Below, piece after piece: positions 58,710 to 64,000 of a DNA stretch of 64,000 nt (positions within the stretch are counted from its first letter, which is position 1; each line of letters opens with the position of its first letter). The position numbers and the translations under genes were made by a program. The stretch comes from Pezizomycotina sp. ARF18. Its lineage: Eukaryota > Ascomycota. The notes beneath the pieces are model-generated. The model saw only the letters and a program-made list of their open reading frames with translations, had not been told where the DNA came from and searched no databases. Location: contig AZLU01000030.1 of the NCBI GenBank assembly GCA_002224055.1, positions 1 to 64,000 of the forward strand. The letters are read 5' to 3'.

Positions 58710-59359
58710 TAAGCGATTTGCTAATCTCTTTGTTTCGTGAAATATCTAGTATATAAAATGCGGGGAAGAAATTGCAGGTGGACCTGGTAGCGATTGGGAA
58801 TACGGTTTCCGTGAAGCGATATATGGTCTCTTTCACATGAGCCAACGAGATGATATCGACTGTCATGTTTCTGTGGATCCGAAAAAACACGGTCGGTGCA
58901 ATCGCGTCTCTTGCGTATCATCCACCGAAATTTCGGTATGCAATCAAGGCAACTCGATCATCAAAGTAGGCTGCGGTGAAGTCGGTACGTCTCAGCGAAC
59001 CCCCCCACCCCACCACCCCTTTCTCTTTCATCTAGGTATTTATGGCTTCTCTCTATCTTTTTGTTCTTTTATCCGCCGGAGCCAACAAGGAGCTAGCCCC
59101 CGCTAGAGCCATCGTTAATAATTTATGTAACCTCATTTCCTGCGGCTTCGAAAAATAAACAGCGCAAATGGTTTTGGGCATATTAGCGGAAGACCGGTGT
59201 TCAAATACCGAAGATAAATGTCTCGCGAATCTCGGCACTAAGCCATCAGATTGCAGCTATCCGGGACCAAAAAAAGGTCAGGGCGTTATAGGAGAGTTCT
59301 ATAAGCCGCGATCCAAATCTTTCAGCTTTAGGGTCGGAGTCTGGTTTAGCATGTGTTGA
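58170..59359 (+). CDS. Secreted family copy D
   Basis: Unknown function; the clearest exon structure of the array. Exon 1 (58,170-58,348): ATG, then in the long frame GKFLYNILLVLFTTVIPLS, a hydrophobic signal segment, and VMYNGPVVPGEGHVKLHG. Intron 58,349-58,443. Exon 2 (58,444-58,636): DVWNEIKKRNPQYEADF, then a basic region. The intron 58,637-58,749 (GTAAGT..CTAG) holds the T19-A17 junction. Exon 3 (58,750-58,984): YIKCGEEIAGGPGSDWEYG, FREAIYGLF, then cysteine-rich DIDCHVSVDPKKHGRCNRVS and VGCGEVG. Intron 58,985-59,162. Exon 4 (59,163-59,359): QMVLGILAEDRCSNTEDKCL, SDCSYPGP, GVIGEFYKPRSKSFSFRVGV and a terminal Cys. About 260 residues and 12 or more cysteines, suggesting a disulphide-stabilised secreted protein. 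About two breaks. Confidence 0.75.
58674..58709. repeat. T19-A17 junction in copy D intron
   Basis: Nineteen T directly followed by 17 A inside the 113-bp exon 2-exon 3 intron, leaving about 40 bp between it and the acceptor. Confidence 0.9.
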
Positions 59360-59364
59360 AACCC

Positions 59365-60385
59365 TCCCAAGGAGATCTTTATGCTCGGTTTGATGTGAAT
59401 CCTTCACATATCCTCCTCCTTCGTCCATGCCGTTCTTAGTCTTAAGCGCTTCTGATTTTTCTCATATCTTCTATCATTTCTTCTTCAAGTTTCTTTTTGT
59501 TTTTTGTTTTGTGTTTTTTTTATTTTATTTTATTGATACTAATGCTCTATCTAACACAAGAGGCCCCTATGGAGCAGTGGTTGTAAACACCGTTGTTTTA
59601 TTATTTTACAAGATTGTCCCCTTCGTATATTGCTATACCTGTCTCATCATGTACATTAGTCGTATATTATCCTTTTGATAGTTCCTATACCTTTTTAGAT
59701 TTCTTTCTTTCGTAGGAGTACTTTAGCATCTAGGTAGCCATGCCATATTTACAGACAACCACCATCGGATATCCTGCTCCAATACCACCTAAGAAATAGT
59801 ATAGAAGCGTAGCGAGAAACAACGGAATTTAGCATCGAAATAAGAGTGCCCGAAACTAGCGCCTTCGGCGCTAATATTACCTAACTCCTATTGCCGAAGC
59901 TCAGTCGAGGATTTGAAGGCTTCAGCATATCGTCGACATCAAGACTACTACAAGACTCGCCGGAATGCCTATAGCGGCCATCGAAGATCCTGGTTCTTGG
60001 TTAAAATTTCCATGTATCCACCCTTGCGCAGGAAAAATCGCTAATTGTATCTGTTTAGAGCCAGATCGAGTTGGGCTCACTTCTACCTGTTGATTGGACT
60101 ATTTCCAAAAATACCAAGGAAATCTTTTAATCAGGGCAGACATGGAAAGTCCGAGGTGTGCCTCATTGATTTCCTCATTAAACCTCTAGGGCCCCCCGCT
60201 TCTTTCGAATTTTTCGCCTGGCATCAGCGATCGAGAGCAATAGTCAGGCGTCACGTCCTCATTCATCTTTGCTCTAGAAGTTTGGGTTTACCTAGTGCTA
60301 CTAGCGAATTTTTCATCTATTTTACAACTTCCTTATCTTCAAGAAGGTCTAGTCTGGAAAATTGTTTTTATATCTAAGAGAACTT
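59365..60385. other. Intergenic, no firm gene
   Basis: No supportable gene. The frames at 59,427-59,678 and 60,045-60,377 are hydrophobic or mixed, without motifs; the second may be 5' leader of the next gene. Confidence 0.45.
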
Positions 60386-60391
60386 ACAAAC

Positions 60392-60926
60392 ATGGCGTCG
60401 GGAGGTGCTAATCAAAAGAATAAGATATCCATTTGGAGTCCAGAATGGCTTCCCGAGGTGCGCAAGTACGTGGACTTCGAGGAAGTCCTCCATTTCGAAA
60501 ATGGGACCCTTTCGAAAAGTTCGATATCGTTTCTAGACTCGAACTTCTCCACAAGTCCTATAGACGTTCCAAAACTCCATCTTATCGTAGCCCAACCGTA
60601 GAAAGCGATATTTTTCGAAGCTGGTCGCCGTCTGAGGTTCCATTCAACTATTCCGGTGAATCAGCGAACGGAATGTTGGAAGCGAGAAGAAGAGCCCATT
60701 ATGAAGTTGAGCGGAGAAGAGCTGCCTCGGCAAGAATAAAAGCGATCCTCGGCTACCATGATATGCAAGATTTGGCTTAGGGTTTTCTGAAATGGCAAAA
60801 GCATTTCAGGTACTTGGGAGAACGAATACTGAACTTGAGATAGCATGGGAACGGCAGCTTAAGACGTTTGCTAGAATGCTTTCCCCAGCTCTAAGCGATG
60901 GAAATCTACATTATCTACAAGTTTAA
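60392..60926 (+). CDS. Hypothetical protein, helical, frame-disrupted
   Basis: Not recognised. It starts at 60,392 with MASGGANQKNKISIWSPEWL and PEVRKYVDFEEV, shifts to the frame that reads FEKFDIVSRLELLHKSYRRS, then GESANGMLEARRRAHYEVER and RRAASARIKAILGYHDMQDL. A second shift gives FSEMAKAFQVLGRTNTELEI and AWERQLKTFARMLSPALSDG, stopping at 60,926. About 175 residues, soluble, charged and mostly helical, with no signal peptide, so it is not a member of the secreted array on its left. Two frame changes. It has the look of a real small cytosolic protein. Confidence 0.45.
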
Positions 60927-61046
60927 TCCGGTCACAGCCCGCATCCCCCCCCCCGGGCGCCGACCCGGGATCTCAAAATATGGTTCTCTAAACTTTCTAA
61001 CTCTCCAGAACCGAGGCGCAGTTATTAAAATCAGTTTTATTACTCA

Positions 61047-61577
61047 ATGCCTCTGCCTGAGGTTGGAGAACACCTTCGAGGTGGCCAGTCAAGATTCAAG
61101 CCCGACGGGCAATGGGGTTTCAGAGAATCCGTGTTTGACGTCTTGTCTGATCAATCATTCAAAGCAGAGGTTCTAAAAGGTTTCCTTCTTCCGAAAACCA
61201 TGGTCTATGGTTCCCGGCGTTCTTGCGGAGGTAAAATTGGCAAGCGTGGCAGACATGAGGTCGTGAATCAAACCCTACGCGGCTTGCACTATCTGCTAGG
61301 TATCTTACACACGTTAAAACGTGGTTACGAGGAAGCTATCGCGCCCCGTAGCTCTGGAAGTATCGGAAAATTTGATCGAACAATTGGCCCAGTTTTCGGC
61401 ATCCAGACTTATGGGATGGAATGGTCAGCAGTATGCATGATTGCTGTGCCGCGAAATATCAATTACCCGGGCCATCACAGGCCTTGTGGATTAAGAAGCA
61501 GAGGCGTGAGGACATGGTTTAAATACGTAAGATGTGCTAGCTATTGGGCATGCCAAAGAGGTATGACAAATCTATAG
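61047..61577 (+). CDS. Possible fifth, diverged family relative
   Basis: A 176-codon open frame. MPLPEVGEHLRGGQSRFK then DGQWGFRESVFDVLSDQS lines up with copy D exon 3 (CGEEIAGG and WEYGFREAIYGLF), and YGSRRSCGGKIGKRG could match the cysteine stretch after it. The end reads RPCGLRSRGVRTWFKYVRC and then two more cysteines. No signal peptide and none of the exon 1/exon 2 motifs were found upstream, so it is either a 5'-truncated copy or an unrelated protein with chance similarity. It stops only about 20 bp before the RIP-affected retroelement block, so its 3' end may have been cut by that insertion. Confidence 0.35.
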   Translation: MPLPEVGEHLRGGQSRFKPDGQWGFRESVFDVLSDQSFKAEVLKGFLLPKTMVYGSRRSCGGKIGKRGRHEVVNQTLRGLHYLLGILHTLKRGYEEAIAPRSSGSIGKFDRTIGPVFGIQTYGMEWSAVCMIAVPRNINYPGHHRPCGLRSRGVRTWFKYVRCASYWACQRGMTNL

Positions 61578-61599
61578 GCATCGAGATGATGCTTGTATA

Positions 61600-64000
61600 G
61601 CTAAGGAACAAGGAACTTCAGCTAAAGATATTAAGATCTCAGCTATAGATGTTAAGGAGATTACGACGATAAGGCTCTACGAGCCGTCGAGGTAGACTAT
61701 ATATATTATATTAAGATTATAGTATTATTAGTTATTATATATAGTATCGTATATTCCTTAGTTAGTCTAGTTAGTTCTATAGTTAAATCTATAAGTTTAA
61801 TCCTATCCTATATTATTAAATATTATACTATATATCTACGCTAGTAGGTTATAAGCCGGTTAGTAATATATCTTAATAAACGTATAGACTTACTTCTTAA
61901 TCTCTTCTAAACGATATATCTTATAATATTTCTCTTACTAAAGTTTAACGAGGTAAAGTTAAAGGCTAATCTTATAAACTACCTCGATTAGAGTATATAT
62001 ATAACTACGTTTCTTAAATATAATAAAGTTTAGAATATTACTAGTAAACCGCTTAAGGCTATAGTAGCTAACGTAAAGCTAAGTACTAAAGATTAAAATA
62101 ATAACTTAAAGACGTATATTATTATTAAAGCTTACTATAAGGTAAAGACTTAATATACTTATCTATAATCTACTAATAGTAGCGTAAATAAGGTATAAAA
62201 TACCTTAAGTTTAGCGTATATCGCTATTACCGCTATTAGTAAGCCTTATATTAAAAATAATTAAGGTAAATTTAACTTAAGAATAAAGTTAATATTTAAA
62301 AATTTATATAGAAGTATCAAGATCTTATTAAATATATAATAAGATATTAGGCTCGATCTTAATAGAGAAGACTAAGGTAGAAATAATAAAGAAAATAGAG
62401 CTAGGTATAGGCTTAAAGAATAATATAGCTATAATAAAGGCTATTAATCTTATCTATAGTAACCTTAATAGCGACTAAAAGACGTTTATTATAAACTTTT
62501 AGTAGATAATAAATTTAATAGTAAAAAAACTAACCTTTAATATACTTAAAAAGATACTACTTATTAAAGAGGTAAAGCGTAAAATATAATATACTAAAGA
62601 CGTTAGCTTTAAGAATAATAAGACGCTATTTAGAAAGAATAGTTAAGGTAAAACCTAAAGAAACGATAAAAAAGGCTTATAAGTTTAAGGGTAAATACTA
62701 TTATTATAATAAGGTTAAATATAAGAGAGCTAACTATAGGAAACGTATAAAGAATAAAAAAATAGCGGTAATAATAGGGTATTAGATCTTATAGTATAAA
62801 TCTTAATATAAGATACCGGCTCTTAAAGAATAATCTAGTAATTCCTTAACTTAGGCGTATCTTTTTATATAATAATAATAAGAAAAGTATTTTTATCTAT
62901 AAACCTCTTTTAAAGCTATAGAATATTATAATTAATAATAAAAAAGTATTATAAGCTATCGATATTAGCTTAATATTTATAAGGCTTAATAGAGAGTATA
63001 GTAATAGTCTTATTAAATTTAAAATACGTTATACGTTCTAAAGATAAAGTATAGCCTATTCTTAATCTCTCGCGTAAATAAAATAGAATATATAATAACG
63101 ATTTAATAAGATAAATATATAATAATTAGATTAGGACTAAGAATTAAAGCTATTATAAAAATAAAATTATAAAAAATTTTAGGTAAGATTATAATATTTA
63201 TAAAGAAAGTTTAGCTTTTACTACTATATAAAAAGTATATAAATAGCTTAAATATATCGGTAAGAATTATATTAAGTAAATAATTAAGTATAAAAATATT
63301 ATTAGTATTACTAAAAATAATAAATTTTAAAGCTATATTAATTATAAGGTCTATAAACTTACTAAATTAAAGGTAATATTAAACCGCGAAAAATCTTAAT
63401 TAGATAAATATAAGCTAATAAAATAATTTTTTTAAATTTTTATTAATAGGCGTATATAAAGAGCCTTAAAGATTATATAGAATTATTACCTTTTTTAAAG
63501 AAAATAGTTAGAAGTTCTAGATCTACTTTATAAAAGATAAAAAGGTAGAAATAATATTCTTATACTTTAATAGTACTCTTAAGATAGCTAAACGTTAATT
63601 AAATCTTAAGCTTATTAAAATATAATATAATAAAAATAAAAATATATCTTAATCGATAGATACTATAATAAAATAAAGATTATAGTCTATATCTTAGTTA
63701 TATATATATCTTAATAAAATAGTATACCTAAGAAGCTTAATTAGATTTTTATCGATAGATTAAAGATAATATTAGCTATATTAAAATTATCGCTATAGCT
63801 ATAGATAGAGGCGGTAAATTATTATAATCTAATTTATAACTATACGTTATTAAGACCGCTTAAAATACTAAAGATAATAAATAAATATATATAAGAAAGA
63901 TAGAAAGATAGAACTTCTAATATTTTAAACTTTAGAATATTAGTAAACTATATTATATATATATCGATAGTAAACTTTAGAAAAAGCTAAATAATATTAT
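61600..64000 (+). mobile_element. RIP-saturated LTR retrotransposon fossil (probably Copia)
   Basis: An old element running off the right end of the window. The DNA is extremely AT-rich, and CA/TG dinucleotides become almost absent from about 61,690 onward while CG, GC and GG remain, as expected of RIP rather than simple AT drift. Traces of the family's plan can be seen in order: a likely LTR/leader zone (about 61,680-61,950), a gag-like part whose codon spacing near 62,695-62,760 fits a zinc knuckle, then a protease/integrase-like part. I favour Ty1/Copia, but Gypsy is not excluded. It is dead, with disruptive changes throughout, far too many to count; age is best judged as after insertion but long enough for full RIP (which can act in few generations). 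Confidence 0.72.

Noticed and set aside
60392-60926. Considered as another secreted-family member
   Set aside because: No signal peptide, no cysteine pattern and none of the four exon motifs; it reads as a charged helical cytosolic protein.

Overview
The window is nuclear DNA of a filamentous ascomycete (Pezizomycotina type). The grounds are: short GT..AG introns of roughly 50-110 bp; STAND/NLR proteins of the fungal kind (alpha/beta-hydrolase or helical N-terminus, NACHT, ankyrin or TPR repeats); fungal-type Argonaute, VWA and C2H2 proteins; and a last 2.4 kb almost emptied of CA/TG dinucleotides, the footprint of repeat-induced point mutation (RIP). I cannot name the species.

Layout. 1.5-5.2 kb (minus): an Argonaute with RGG N-terminus, N/L1/PAZ and PIWI pieces. 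7.4-22.2 kb: sparse, unrecognised genes (7.4-9.2 plus; 12.0-12.3, 13.8-14.3, 15.5-16.4 and 19.7-22.2 minus). 24.4-47.3 kb: an NLR-rich stretch holding a helical-NACHT-TPR NLR (24.4-28.0, minus), a VWA protein (29.6-32.0, minus), a hydrolase-ankyrin protein without NACHT (33.0-35.5, plus), a CECR5-type HAD phosphatase (36.0-37.3, minus), a C2H2 zinc-finger gene (41.1-42.3, plus) and a hydrolase-NACHT-ankyrin NLR with 14 almost identical 33-residue repeats (43.0-47.3, minus). 48.5-49.5 kb (plus): arylamine N-acetyltransferase. 50.7-59.4 kb (plus): four tandem copies of an unrecognised, probably secreted, four-exon protein family, with a possible fifth relative at 61.0-61.6. 61.6-64.0 kb: a RIP-saturated LTR-retrotransposon fossil running off the end.

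Main results. (1) The tandem secreted family has the same exon plan and matching motifs in all four copies and looks like a new effector-type family. (2) Two genes share an alpha/beta-hydrolase with the same first-intron position, one with NACHT and one without, in the same 25 kb as a third NLR; this fits a heterokaryon-incompatibility or innate-immunity neighbourhood. (3) Nearly every recognisable gene keeps its key residues but changes reading frame several times. In the near-identical ankyrin array the odd copies differ by single missing C or G bases in short runs, so uncorrected indels in the assembly are at least as likely as wholesale gene decay. Gene limits are therefore domain-based estimates.
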